Origin: Epiperipatus broadwayi
Taxonomy: Eukaryota; Onychophora; Udeonychophora; Euonychophora; Peripatidae
Assembly (NCBI GenBank): GCA_028023455.1
Contig: JAQFVV010012507.1
Location: forward strand, 2,770,901 to 2,834,900
Direction: 5' to 3'
DNA length: 64,000 bases
Within the stretch, counting starts at the first letter, position 1. Each line of letters opens with the position of its first letter. This document shows, in pieces, positions 14,367 through 26,345 of the stretch. A program made the translations under genes and the position numbers. Under the pieces are notes generated by a model, which saw only the letters and a list, made by a program, of their open reading frames with translations, did not search any database and was not told the DNA's origin.

Positions 14367-15120
14367 TTATTTTAGTTTTTCTAGCATTATATAGGTTTCA
14401 GAAAAGATAAATTCTGGGGTGAACTTGGGAAGAAGGATTCTGATTGTTTTTGTTAGTGGTGAAATGTTGGTTTGCATTTGGTTTAGATTAATAGTTATTA
14501 TTTGTGCAGAGTTATCGGAGAAGCCCGATGGTATGAGGTTTATTTTTATTAAGTGATGTAGAGTTGGTGAATAAAAGCATAAGTCTATCAGTGATTTAAA
14601 CCGACCATTATGGAATGAGACAGCATCATGAGGAAGAAAATCTTGACCACTCATTAGTGAAACTTGTATTTTGTGGAGCCATTTTTTAGTAAATTCCAGA
14701 TACGATGTGTTGCAGTCACCAACCAAGATAGTGGGATCTGCCATGGTGGCCAATCTTGAATTTATTGACATGATTATTGTTTCAATTCTTTGTTTATTTA
14801 TTGTCATATATACAAAAATTACATTGATTGTCATTATTTTGTGACTGAATGTAGTGATTAGGAGATTTGAATCAATGCAAGTGATTTTGAAAGTTTGAAA
14901 TGGGCAATTATTTGCAATTATTAGGGCAGATCCTGCTGATGGTGATGTTGCATCTCTGGAACCTGCATAGAATCCTTCAGTACCAAAGTATTTGGATGGG
15001 TCTACTTGTGACCCTGAATAGATTTTGGTTTCTAGTAGACCTGTAATGTGTGGTTTGATTTGTTGTATCCAGTGTTTTACTTTGTATATTTTTTTTGGGT
15101 TGAATTTAAACCCCTGATAT
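14367..15120 (-). other. ORF2 endonuclease domain
   Basis: Visible endonuclease blocks are LLETKI (metal-ligand Glu), [10 protein letters not shown] (catalytic Asp of the GDxN block, codon 14717-14715), [12 protein letters not shown] and SGFSDNSAQ. The last block normally reads SDH; here the catalytic His is Asn (codon 14513-14511), a lesion expected to abolish cleavage. Confidence 0.8.
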
Positions 15121-15149
15121 TGATTGCAGTAACTTTTATTTTCATTCTG

Positions 15150-15271
<122 letters not shown>

Positions 15272-15343
15272 TCTTTGGTAATTTGCCTTTGATCAGTAAG
15301 TGGGCTTTTTATTGTGTTGGATTTTGTTGTGTGTCTAATTCAA

Positions 15344-17038
15344 TTATATTTTATTTTTAGTGGTAATGTGGCTTTGATCAGTCAGTATTTTTTTACTAGT
15401 TTTTGTATTGGGTTGTACTTCTGATTCATCTTCATAGTCTTGATTAGTATCTTCATCAGAGGTTTGAGTAGTCTGATATGTATGCTCAGAGTTGGTGATT
15501 ACATCTTCTTCTGATCTTACTTTAATTTTTTTATATTTTTTTCTTGCTGGCCGGCCTGGCTTTCTTTTTTGCTCTTTTTCTATTACTATGTTTTGTGGTA
15601 TATATAGTGCTATTTTTTCTAAGATTTCTGTGGCTGTATTATTTCTAATTGTTTGTTTTAGTGGTAAGTTGGAATAATGGTTGATGTTTTCATTTTTGTG
15701 TGTAGAATCATCTTCTTCCATATGAGATTCTGCATCTGTGTTATTTTCATATTCCTTTATTTGTTATTCAATGTTTATTTGCAGATCATTATTTGTTTGG
15801 CCTTTTATTTTACTTTGGGTGCTTTTCAGTTTTATATTTTCTTTTGTGATTATATTTTGATTTTCAATTTTTTCTTGTGATTGATTACTATTGATGAATT
15901 TTGTTGTGCTGTTTTTCCACTCTTCATTTTTATTAATTTTTTCCATTGTCAAGTTTAGTGGTTTGTTCTTATCTTGTATTGTTAAGACACTTTGTTTTTC
16001 CTGATTTTCTTGTTGTCGAAGACTTGTATGTATCTTGCTGCTTTCTGCATTATTTATTATTTGTTTTTCAGTTGCTTGGTTTTATTCTGGGATTTCCTTT
16101 ATTTGCTGGTCACTCCTGCGGTCTTTCCTTGTATGGCAGTCTCTGCCAGATGACCTCTTTCTCCTCATGCATAGCACTGTAGCCTGATTCCTTTTATTTG
16201 AAGGGTGAGGACTGCTTCTTGATCAATAATCTGGTTAGGAATTTCTTCAGGATTGATATTTTCATTTAGTTTGATCTTGAAATAGAAGCTGTTGGTATGT
16301 ATAGGGATTGGAGTATCGTTACAGTAGATAGGCTTGATTTAGATTGCCTGACCATAGGGGTGAATTCGTTTGGTAAAATCGTGTATGCTATATCCAAAAT
16401 ATGTATTTTTTAAAATGCCTGTGTAGTAGTTTTGTATATTTTTGTCAACCACCACTAAGGCATAATTTTCTAATGTCTGGACTTTTATTTGAAATGCTTC
16501 ACGTTGATTTTTGTTGTAAAATTCTATAGCTAAATATCTGGAGTTGGGATATTCTCCAATAGTCATGATGCTATCCCATAATAGTTGTGTTGTTAATTGC
16601 TTAAATAGGAGTTTTCTTGGGAATTTATAGAGATTTTTGTCTGTAACTGTTAGTATTAATGACTTGTCAAAAAAAAATTTCTTAAAACTATTAAATAATT
16701 TTGGGGGTATGGTATTATTAAATCTAGAATTAATATCTTTTATTTCATCATTCGTCCAGTTGATCATTGATGGTTCTGGCTCAAATTCATCACCGAGATA
16801 TATATATGTCATTTATAAATGACATATATATATATATATATATATATATGTCATTTATGTCTGTTTGATTTACTTTTCTAAATCTAGATTGACTTAAATT
16901 GGTATTTTGTTTATTCTCTTGGTGTTCTATATTAGATTTTGCAGCATTTGCATAGGTTTTTTGATTCGGTATTATATTTTTCATTGGGTTGGGAGTTTTG
17001 GAGCTATTTGAAGCTTCAATTTTAAATTTTGACGCCAT
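15344..17038 (-). pseudogene. LINE ORF1 remnant with zinc-knuckle trace
   Basis: ORF1 proteins of LINEs bind the element RNA and form the ribonucleoprotein. Start ATG at 17038, beginning MASKFKIEASN. The best preserved part is 16812-16339, with INWTNDEIKDINSRF and later blocks. Around 16176-16135 the translation fits a CCHC zinc knuckle (CYA, then GERGHLAET), but the second Cys codon has become TGA and a base is lost at the last Cys. The C-terminal part (15721-15344) is very charged, with a basic patch KRKPGRPARKK resembling an AT-hook or nuclear localisation signal, and an acidic segment. A TA-rich palindromic insertion at 16799-16856 interrupts the N-terminal part. Confidence 0.75.
16799..16856. 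repeat. Palindromic (TA)n insertion in ORF1
   Basis: GTCATTTATAAATGAC is flanked by TA runs, and a second TGTCATTTAT follows the longer TA run. The block can fold on itself and duplicates the local word AATGACA. It separates NQTDIND from GDEFEPEP in the ORF1 reading. Confidence 0.85.
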
Positions 17039-17251
17039 GTTTATCTTTTGATGTTGATTAAATATTATTTTAAAAAACGATGAATTTCTTACCTTTTTTA
17101 TTTTAAAAGCACTTCAAAATCATTTACAATTGTTATCTAGGTTGAGGAAATCTTTTACTTTAAAGACTTAGTTGAATTCCTTTTGTCTTTCAAAACTTTT
17201 AGATAACAACGTTAATCGGGTTGTCCCATTATTTAGACAGCAGGATCGCAG

Positions 17252-17528
<277 letters not shown>

Positions 17529-17589
17529 ATTATTATTAATATTATTATTATTATTATTATTATTATTATGATGATGATGATGATGATGC
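17529..17589. repeat. (ATT)n(ATG)n microsatellite, possible further LINE tail
   Basis: ATT units followed by six ATG units, the same order as the two LINE tails nearby. The next sequence, CTAAAAATAATAAAG, does not match the LINE 3' end clearly, so it may be a simple repeat or the tail of another element. Confidence 0.7.
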
Positions 17590-18061
17590 TAAAAATAATA
17601 AAGTCAATATTTTTTTCACATTTTTGTCTTTTTAAAAAAAAATTAAAATAACTTAAGTAATTATTATACAAATAGACATCATGTACATTTATGTAATTAG
17701 TGTTTGTAAGGATTTAGAAAAGCTATTAAGAATTAACTTTTTTAATATATTTATCCCATTTTTATTTCTTTCTCTAAGTGCTAATTAATGTTTTTTATTT
17801 TTTTACATGTTACAAGATTTTTAAACTAGTTGAGATTGCTTTCTAATTGACTACATTGCTTATTCAGTAAACTTAAAACTATCATATTTTAATTATAATG
17901 CATTCTTTGTCTTTACATATGCACATACATATATACATTGGTTGTGGATTTAACATCTTATATATAGCAGTGATGCCATTTATTAATTTGTTTACATATA
18001 TAAATAATATATGTCTATACCATAGATAATAATTAATAATATATATTTACAAGAATATATA

Positions 18062-18203
18062 GAAAATTATCCACTATTATAGTCAAATTTTTGGTACTAA
18101 GCAATGTGCTTTGACAAATATATGCTGTATTGAAAACCTGGCTCAACAAAGTAGCAAATATTTTGTACCAAAAATTTATGACTGTAATGGTGAATAATTT
18201 AAC
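18062..18203. mobile_element. Short foldback/MITE, ~140 bp
   Basis: The left arm, starting at AAAATTATCCACTATTATAG and ending near TTTTTGGTAC, pairs with the right arm GTACCAAAAATTTATGACTG running to TGGTGAATAATTT. The arms are about 50 bp with a few mismatches, and the centre is near 18131. The element has no coding capacity, and its size is typical of a MITE. Flanking TA dinucleotides could be a target duplication, but in such AT-rich DNA that is weak evidence. Confidence 0.7.
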
Positions 18204-19456
18204 GGAATAAGTATATGCTGTTACATTTCTTTCAAATAAAAATGGAAAAATTATAAAATCATCAGGTAGAAATATGTATATAAAGAGAATTTAATATTTT
18301 TATTTAAATTAATATTTATAATGCACTAATGGCAAATTAATTATATAATTGTTTAAATTTAAAATCTAAAAACAAGATTGTTTTAATATAAAAGAATTTT
18401 TTTTAAAATGCTGTTAATTAGTTATTTTTAATCTTAGAATGGAAATGATTTTTTATATTGACATAATAGCAAACAGATTCTTGGGCTTAAAGTTAGATAA
18501 GAGATAAATTAAAAAAATACTAGTGATAAAATTTTCAGTTCCACCCTCTAAAGAAAGCTGACCAATAACGATTGAAATAAATGCATGGTCCACAGAGAAA
18601 TGTCATGCCAAGCAAGATCTATCCTGGAATTTGATGATAAGAATTCACAAAAATATAAAAAAGAAAAATTTGAAGTTGAGATTCAGATTTGGATTGCTCT
18701 TGCTAATTGTGTGTTATTAAATATATTTATAAGTGTATTGTGGATCTCCAAAATGTAGGGATCATACAGTAGAGTACGTTTTCTACATTTGCTTCAATGG
18801 AGGTGCCCTCCACAGTACAATGGTTTCTGGAAAACTGGCCAGCAATGGACTTGTCCCATCTAGAACAATATAAAATGGGAAGAACCTTGAAATGTGTGAC
18901 ATATCAAGGACTGTCAAGGCAGACTTCAATAAACCTACAGCATTGGAAAGTATAAACTTTTGCTTTAAATGAACTTTAATTATATAATACAAACTTTTTT
19001 TAAGTAGTAATTTTAAACATCATTTAATTTTAAAAGAAATCTTCTATCTGTCTATAAACTTAAATTATTTGTTGTATTTTCTTCTAATATGTTTGCTAGT
19101 ATTATCATTTCCATTCTCATAATTTTTTTAAATTAATAATTTAAAATAAGTGTAAATAGCTGCATAGATTCGTAAGATTATGTTGGTTTAAGGTGTGTTA
19201 ATTTTGGGATAATTGTTTTATAGTTAGATCAGTGCTGGTGATAGATGTATGGGTGTTTTATGTCAATGTAATTTGAATAGGTGCATTGGATACTCATTAC
19301 CTTATACCGTGACAGCATATAGGGGCATAATACTCACCTGAATTTATGGCCCAAAAGTGTAATCATTACATTGTCTATTTCCTATGCCATTGACTTTCTT
19401 ATGCTCTGATTGGGACAGTAAGCTGGCAAAGACCTTTATCCCCATTTACAGAGCAT

Positions 19457-19458
<2 letters not shown>

Positions 19459-19505
<47 letters not shown>
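19459..19505. repeat. (TA)n microsatellite
   Basis: About 47 bp of TA dinucleotides between a CATC and a CAAAT flank. Confidence 0.95.
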
Positions 19506-19507
<2 letters not shown>

Positions 19508-20203
19508 AATATTTTTTTTGTATCACCAATTGGGCAGTGGATCGTTCCTGTCTGTTAGTGAACTTTATTAATGATCATGAGGAAGATGCTCATTTCTCCC
19601 CACCATGATTTTTTATTTTTCAAATGATATCATGCTACAGATGTAAATACCTGTTAGCATGGTTATGTTATGCTAATAATCTCATTTTGTATTGATCACA
19701 TCAGTATATCAGTAAGCTAGCATTGGGTTAAATGTGAGATTTTTGGCTTAAGGTTAAAAAGGATCGGGCTGGTTATATGCATAATCTATGTAGCATATTC
19801 ACACTTATTAAAATATTAAAATTGTATTTAAATCTATTAAACACTTCCATATGTGCACATGATTTAAATGAAATATATTCGGTAGTTAATTTAATTTTCA
19901 GAATTTTCCTTTTAATGTGTTTGCGCATTATAATAATATGTTTTGTTTTAAAAAATAAAATATTTCCATTCCAAGTAAATTATTATTAATTTATATTCTT
20001 GATTGGTAATAATTATTATATTCAAAAATAATCATGTTTTTGATTATTCAAACTATTTTCTTCAAATAATGTCATAACAATTAGTGGCATCAGATGTCAG
20101 AAATACAAAAGAGGCACTTTGTAGGGCAGGGCTAAGATCTTTTTATCTTGCTGAATTACTGTTTTTCTGGCCTTTTATTGAATTTTTTCAGAACTAAAAT
20201 TTT

Positions 20204-20229
20204 ATTTTGATATATATATATATCAAAAT
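20204..20229. repeat. Perfect 26-bp palindrome around a TA core
   Basis: ATTTTGA, a TA run and TCAAAAT form a self-complementary word. It probably arose by mirrored flanks of a TA tract, as at other sites in this window. Confidence 0.85.
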
Positions 20230-21670
20230 GCACATATTTAAAAGTAAAGCTTGCAAAAATTTTCAGTAGGTGCTAAATAATTTTAAAAATTTGTAACATC
20301 AGGTGGATTGGTCTCATGGTTAAAAGAATAATTACAATAACAAAATCAATATAAATCTGATTAGAAGTCAAGAAGTGTTACATTTTATTAATTAACTTTA
20401 TCACAGTAAAATACTCATCAATGAAAATAAATAAATAAATAAATGTTACAGAAGTAAAATTAAAATTATTGAATATTGTATAAGAATTTCATTAATTTCT
20501 TAATGTAATTTAAGAAAATAAATGTAATAATCTGATGAAAACTACAAAACCTAATTTAATAAAATTAAATTTTTGTGCAGTTTTATATATTTCACTTTTA
20601 AAATCTAAAAAAGTACAATGACATGATGGAAATAATTCAAATTAATCAAATTTTTGATTGAAAATATTTGATTCATCAAAAATATGTAAATAAATACTGT
20701 AAGATTATCGACTACTTTATTCAAATTGAATAAATTGTACTATATTTTAATTATTATTAAAATACTTAAATTATGTGTGTGCATCCTCTATATGTGTGTA
20801 TATGCACAAAATTAATAAACATTATCTTATTATTTATTTGACTGTTTCTTATTTGATTTTTAAAAATAGTTTGATAAAATTTACATTTTTAGCAATTTTA
20901 AAGTCATTAATATACAAAAATTCTCATATATTTTCAGTTTCAATTATCAATTAATTTATAAAAAATAGAAATGTTTAGTACTTCATGCAAGTGCTGGATG
21001 GTGTAATCATACCATAGTCCTCTTATTCTAATTCTTTTTTCAAATCAGCAAAATATTGCTGAAAATTTAATACGTAGTTTGATTACGATTATTCTGGGTT
21101 GCATGTTATAATCTTTTGTTTTTCCAAAAATTTTGAAAGCAGCTTACATTATGTCACAAAAATAACACAAATGTTATAATTACTGTATCATGTACATCAG
21201 TGATAAAGTTAAATTATTAAATAAACAGTCAAAAATATATATGGCTATATGCTATGTGATATTTATAAAACATGTGGATTTTGAAGTATATGCTCAAAGT
21301 TCATATTCAATTAAATAGAACAGAAAATGTATGACAGCTGCTTTATGACAGGATTAAATGATAAAGCATTTAGCCATAATTTAGGATTTTAACTATATGT
21401 CATATGCAAATGAGAAAAATATGTAAAAATTAACCTTTAATAACAATTAGAAACAGAAAAAAAGATGGTGGTTAATGACATTATTATGATAGACACCCAA
21501 TATAATATATATGATTAGAATATAGTTGTTGTTGGGTTTTTTTAAAAAGTCATGTTAGTATGAAACCTGTGCTCTTAATATGTCAACAGAAAGTACTATT
21601 AGTGAAATAAACACTTTTTCATTAATTAAACAGCATACCAATAAGAAAGAACTTTTATTATGTTTTTGTT

Positions 21671-22620
21671 TTTTCAAAATAATCTTTATTTGCACAAAAA
21701 GTTAAATATACATTGGAATATAGAGTTTTTGTTTACAATCATGTGTGACACATTAAAGACTAAGTTGTTATTAAATTAGATGATGAGTACTGTTATGTTA
21801 CTTCTCAGTGATTATTTAATTTGGCATATAAATCCCATGGCATGTAAAGTTTGAGGGTCATGAATAAATTATGCACATGGCCATTGCTAAATATTTAATT
21901 GACTCCATGTTTGCTTGGCATGGCTAGGCAGGCAGGTTCTTAGATCACTTTCTTTAGCTTTATATAGTAACTTTAGGAAAAGGTCTTCATAGAACTGGCC
22001 GATGCTTTATCAAATAATACCTTACCTTTAATCTTTCATATTGAAAAAAATTGTGAAAGTGTCCAGGCAGATGGAGCCAAAATTTTCATTTTTGAATGCA
22101 TCATTAAGGTAGACATTTGTAGAGGTATATCCTGTAATCCTCTGTAGGGCAATATTCCATAACTGAGTCCACCATACACATTGATAGAGTATATGTTCAA
22201 TGGACTCATCAAATCTTCTACAAAGAGTACATATTGTATCAATGTTGGGTCCTTTCTGGTTACAAAGAAACATCCCCGTAGGCAAGGCTCCAAAGTTGAC
22301 CTTAATCAAAAAATCCACAAACTTTGGTTCCAATTTCAGGAACTTAGCCTTATGAGACAAGGGATTGCAACTGGGAGAAGATTCTCTGTCCTAGATTTAC
22401 CAGAGTGAACTAAATGATAAAAACTCCAGTATGATATTTTTTCATCAAACATGGAGCTAGAGCTTTTGATGCTATTGAAGACAATAGTTAATTGTTGTTG
22501 CATCCAGATATTTCTTTTATGAGGGGGTGGGTGATCAGTGGGGATTATTTTTTCCAAGGGTATGGGATGTTCTATGTTTGTATTGCCTTTGAAAATTGTA
22601 ACAAGGACGTTATAAGTCCT
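21671..22620 (-). mobile_element. 5'-truncated LINE copy related to the 11450-17045 element
   Basis: The minus-strand 3' end shows the family's terminal pattern: AATAAAGATTATTTTGAAA, like the AATAAA-TTTTTGAAAC end of the main LINE. The coding remnant at 22557-22028 covers only the C-terminal part of ORF2 in two frames. TDHPPPHKRNIWMQQQL parallels TDRPPPKDSLIQSAIYH of the main LINE, and CTLCRRFDESIEHILYQC parallels its Cys/His cluster. The two are diverged, so this is a sister subfamily and not a recent duplicate. The 5' side stops near 22620, consistent with truncated reverse transcription. It lacks the long (AAT) tail. Confidence 0.8.
22028..22557 (-). pseudogene. LINE ORF2 C-terminal fragment
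   Basis: Two overlapping frames (22557-22336 and 22360-22028) together give about 170 codons from the end of a LINE ORF2. The Cys-x2-Cys, His and Cys residues in CTLCRRFDESIEHILYQC are intact, followed by WTQLWN. A single frameshift near 22350 joins the parts. No enzyme domain is present, so no function is expected. Confidence 0.75.
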
Positions 22621-24819
22621 CTGTATCAGAAAAAAAAATTTTTGTTACATATAAATGCAATTTTTTTATAATTTAAAAAATGTAAATAAGTAATGAATTT
22701 AAATTTACTTTTTTAAAAAACATTTTTTTTTTTTTAGAAAACAATATCCACTAGTAAATCAAACAAAAATATAAAATTGTTTTAAAGTTATTGTGTTTTT
22801 TTTAATTAGTAACTCTTATGAAGAAACACTATTATAACCATATTAAATTTTTACTATTTAAATATGCAAAATATCTTCAAAATGCAGCAAATTTAAGTAA
22901 GAAATGTATTTTTTTTTACTTTTTGTTAAATTATTTTTTAAGTAATATTTATTAATAAATTATATTTAAATCCTTCTAATGCAATGCTTAATTTTTAAAC
23001 ATTTTACATTTTATCATTATAATTAAGATATTTATTTGATTGGCTTTACTCATTTCTATGAATTTTTCAAATTTGTAATGATGCCTTCAATCAAGGATTT
23101 TAGAACAATAGATTACAATCTTATATAAATATTTACTGTATATTATATAAATTTATTTTTGTTAATAATCAGATAATCACTACAAATATATGCTTGTTTT
23201 TAAATAAGTATAAAAAATTTGTCATTAATTAAAATAATTAGTCAAAACGATAATTTAACTAAATAGTTTTTTTTTTCTTTTTTAACTCCTTGTTTAAAAT
23301 GAAAGTCAATTATTCAGTCTTTTTTCCTTCATTTAACAATTTAATGTAATGTGTTTTTAAAATATTTTAAAAAGTCTTTTTTTTTTATCTCTTTTCCATT
23401 TTTTATATCGAATTTACATAGAAAAAGCAAAAGATGAATGAAGCTTTCTTAATGACTGTCAAATGCATATTTTATAAGATTCACTACCATCCATAAATTT
23501 TAGTATTTGCAATATCGTTCAAATATAACTTTTTTTTTAAAGATATATTTTACAACGATATAGATGGATGCGTGAGTTCAACTCATAAGCATATAAAATG
23601 GAAACAAATAATGTGATTTAGCATTGGATAGATACTAGTAGGTGTGATAATTACGTTACAATTTTTGAAACATCATGGCATTTTTTTATAAATAAACATT
23701 ACTTTATTTCTTTTTTTGTCTTTTTCCTGCCAAAATCTCATGTTTATGGTTGTTGTCTTTTACATTATTTACCAAAAAATAATGTATATAAAATACTGTT
23801 TGGTAATATTATCTTAATTGTATTTAATATTTATAATTTTCAAAACATTGAATTTCTTTTTAACTCGGACAGTATTAAAATATTCAATAGTATATTGAGT
23901 GTAGTTCGACATACTTTAAATCATTTTGTTCTTCTCAAACACATTGTAAGAGAAGTGTTGCATATAAAATGCTATCTTATTTAATTTTAAATATTTAGTG
24001 AATCAGCAAATTCTAATATAAGTATTATTAAAAATATATATAGTCAAAATAATAAATGGCTTGGGGAATGTTTAGGATTATTCATTTCCTCTTATAAATC
24101 TCATTTTAAAAATAGTTAACACAATGTCAAAGATCTCATTAATAATTATATATTTTTATTACAATTTTAATAAATTAAACAGTGCTTAGAAATGTTTTAT
24201 TAAATTTATAATCTTTCCAAAATAGTGTACTTTTACTATTATATTTTTATATATTTTTTAATTTTTTATTTTATTTTATTATAAATGTTTTTTTCTTTCA
24301 AATATGTTTAATAAACATTGTAATCTGATCCTAACATTTCATTTTTCACCAGTATATAAGTAGTCACTGTGGTAAATAAAAATTATCTCTGCAGTAACTA
24401 TGATAATAGGATTGTGCAATATTTTGATCTTTTAGTGTATAAATACACAGCAATTTTAGTCCATTTTTTAAAATTATTTTTATGTATGAATATGTAAAAT
24501 ATACACAATTATTTGTATTGAGAAGATGGCAATATGGATACATTTAACATACTGTATTTTTGAATAAATAATTATAGTCTCTTTAGAACTTGATTTGATA
24601 TAGGAGATTTACTTGTTAAATGAAAGGATATTTGTGACAATACTATTTAGATCTGTTGTACATAGTAATAACATTTAGAAATGATTTATCTCACAGTCCT
24701 GTTAGACTGCCATACATAAAAGAATTGTTCAATTAAACATTGTAAATATTTAAAATATTGTAATGATAAAAAAAAATAAACATTCATATTTAGAGAATGA
24801 AAACCTCTTTTAATATAAA
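22621..24819. other. AT-rich non-coding DNA
   Basis: I see no gene, microsatellite or foldback here. Long T runs and A runs dominate, with stops in every frame. Confidence 0.55.
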
Positions 24820-26345
24820 CTTTTTAAAAAAGTTTGCCACTTGTTTTATTTTAAATTATCACATTTCAGGGGCTTCCAATACATGGCATAAACAATAGGG
24901 CTGACTCTAAGTTATTGTATTCAACATTTACATTTGTTTTATTTAGTAAAATGATAAAGAAACGTAAAAGTCAAAAGGGTTGTAATTTAAAAACTTTTTT
25001 ATGTAAGTGCAGTAAAGAAAATAAAAATAAAACATGATTAAGCAAACTATAACAAATATGAGGACAGACATCACTTTTACTACCCCAGTAAGTTAATATT
25101 TCAATGAAACATACAAAAATCCAAAGGGTTGTAATTAAAAAAACATTATAATGTAAATTCACTATATCAGCTGTAATCTAATCTCAGTACACCCACACTC
25201 TGTTTTGGAGCTTTCCAACTATGTTTCCTTCCAAACAGTTAGATACTTAGAGCATGTTCACACATGACACTGCCATTGCATCTTTGTTTGCACATAAAAT
25301 GTAATATCGTAGCCATTATCACATACATTTCAGATGGGCACTATCCTGTCATTTTGAAAATATTCCACTATATCGTAATCTGTCGATAAAAAATTTCAAA
25401 TTTTAATCATATTTCCACAAATCATAAGACAATAAAGAAATGTTTAAAAAATCAGCACATATTAATGAAGATCAACAAAAAAATAATATAAATTTTAACC
25501 ATGTGTTATCTGTTCACCTCATGTTAACATTTGGATGTTATGTTGTGAATGGAATTTTTTAAAAAGTGTGTTTGAATTTTTTAAAATTAACATTCAGTTT
25601 ACAATACATTTGTTAATATTTTTTTAAGTTAACAAACTATACATGTTTTTTAATAAATTCCATTCACACCATAATGTCCAAATGGTATCATGAGGTGAAC
25701 AGATAACACATAGTTAAAATTAACATTATTTTTTTGTGGACATTCAATAATACATGCTGATTTTTTTAATGTTTATTTTTTGCTTTATCATTTTTTGGAA
25801 ATATGATTAAAATTTGGAATTTTTTATCATCGAACAAAATACAATGGAATATTTTTAAAATTACAGTATAGTGCTCACCTGAAAAATGTGTGATAATGGC
25901 TATGATATTACACTTTATGTGCAAATGGAAATGCAATGGTGTTGTCATGTGTGAACATATTCTAAACCTATCTGTTTGCAAAAAAAAAACCTAGTTAGAA
26001 GGCTCCAAGGCTTCATGTGTGAATGCACTGAGATTAATTTATAGCTGATGTAGTGAATTTACATTAAAAAAAATTAATTACAGCCCTTGAGATGTTTGTA
26101 TGTTTCAGTGGAATATTTTCAAAATTATGGGATAGTAAAAATGATGTCTGTCCTCATCTTTGTTATTGTTTGCTTAATCATGTTTCATTTTTTTTACAGC
26201 ATTTACATTAGTGCTTTATTTTAATAAGAAAAAGAACCTAAATACTGAAAATGATAACTTAGAGTCAGTATATTGTTTATACCATGTGTTGAAAACCCCT
26301 GAAAATGAATACTATAAAATGAAATTGGTGGTAAGCTTCCCATCA
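24820..26345. mobile_element. Giant imperfect palindrome, ~1.5 kb (foldback element)
   Basis: Two arms of about 700-750 bp are imperfect reverse complements with a centre between 25585 and 25606 and almost no spacer. Paired landmarks are CAGGGG at 24867-24872 with CCCCTG at 26296-26301, CTGACTCTAA at 24901 with TTAGAGTCAG at 26259, CATGATTAAGCAAAC with GTTTGCTTAATCATG, GAGGACAGACATCA with TGATGTCTGTCCTC, and TGTTCACCTC at 25511 with GAGGTGAACA at 25692. The arms differ by substitutions and small indels, so the palindrome is old. No frame encodes a recognisable transposase. CAGGGG ends recall hAT-type elements, but no 8-bp target duplication is seen: similarity continues past both ends. Confidence 0.85.

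Larger units (their letters stand above)
11909..15145 (-). pseudogene. LINE ORF2 remnant: endonuclease, reverse transcriptase, Cys/His-rich end
   Basis: ORF2 encodes the two enzymes of target-primed reverse transcription. A plausible start is ATG at 15145, leading into [10 protein letters not shown], the typical beginning of an endonuclease. The frame breaks after about 22 codons and then continues as [20 protein letters not shown]. Further frame changes fall near 13900, 13590, 13260 and 12800. The C-terminal part (12274-11909) has CGLCHQNEETVQHLLYQC, a Cys/His cluster common downstream of LINE reverse transcriptases, and ends with a stop at 11909. The total span, about 1,080 codons, is normal for such proteins, so decay is by point lesions and small indels, not large deletion. 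Confidence 0.85.
17590..21670. other. AT-rich non-coding DNA with small hairpins
   Basis: No gene supported. It contains a ~140-bp inverted repeat (18062-18203), a TA microsatellite (19459-19505) and a perfect 26-bp palindrome (20204-20229). A less AT-rich patch at 19200-19620 looks like an old dispersed repeat but has no motif I can name. Confidence 0.55.
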
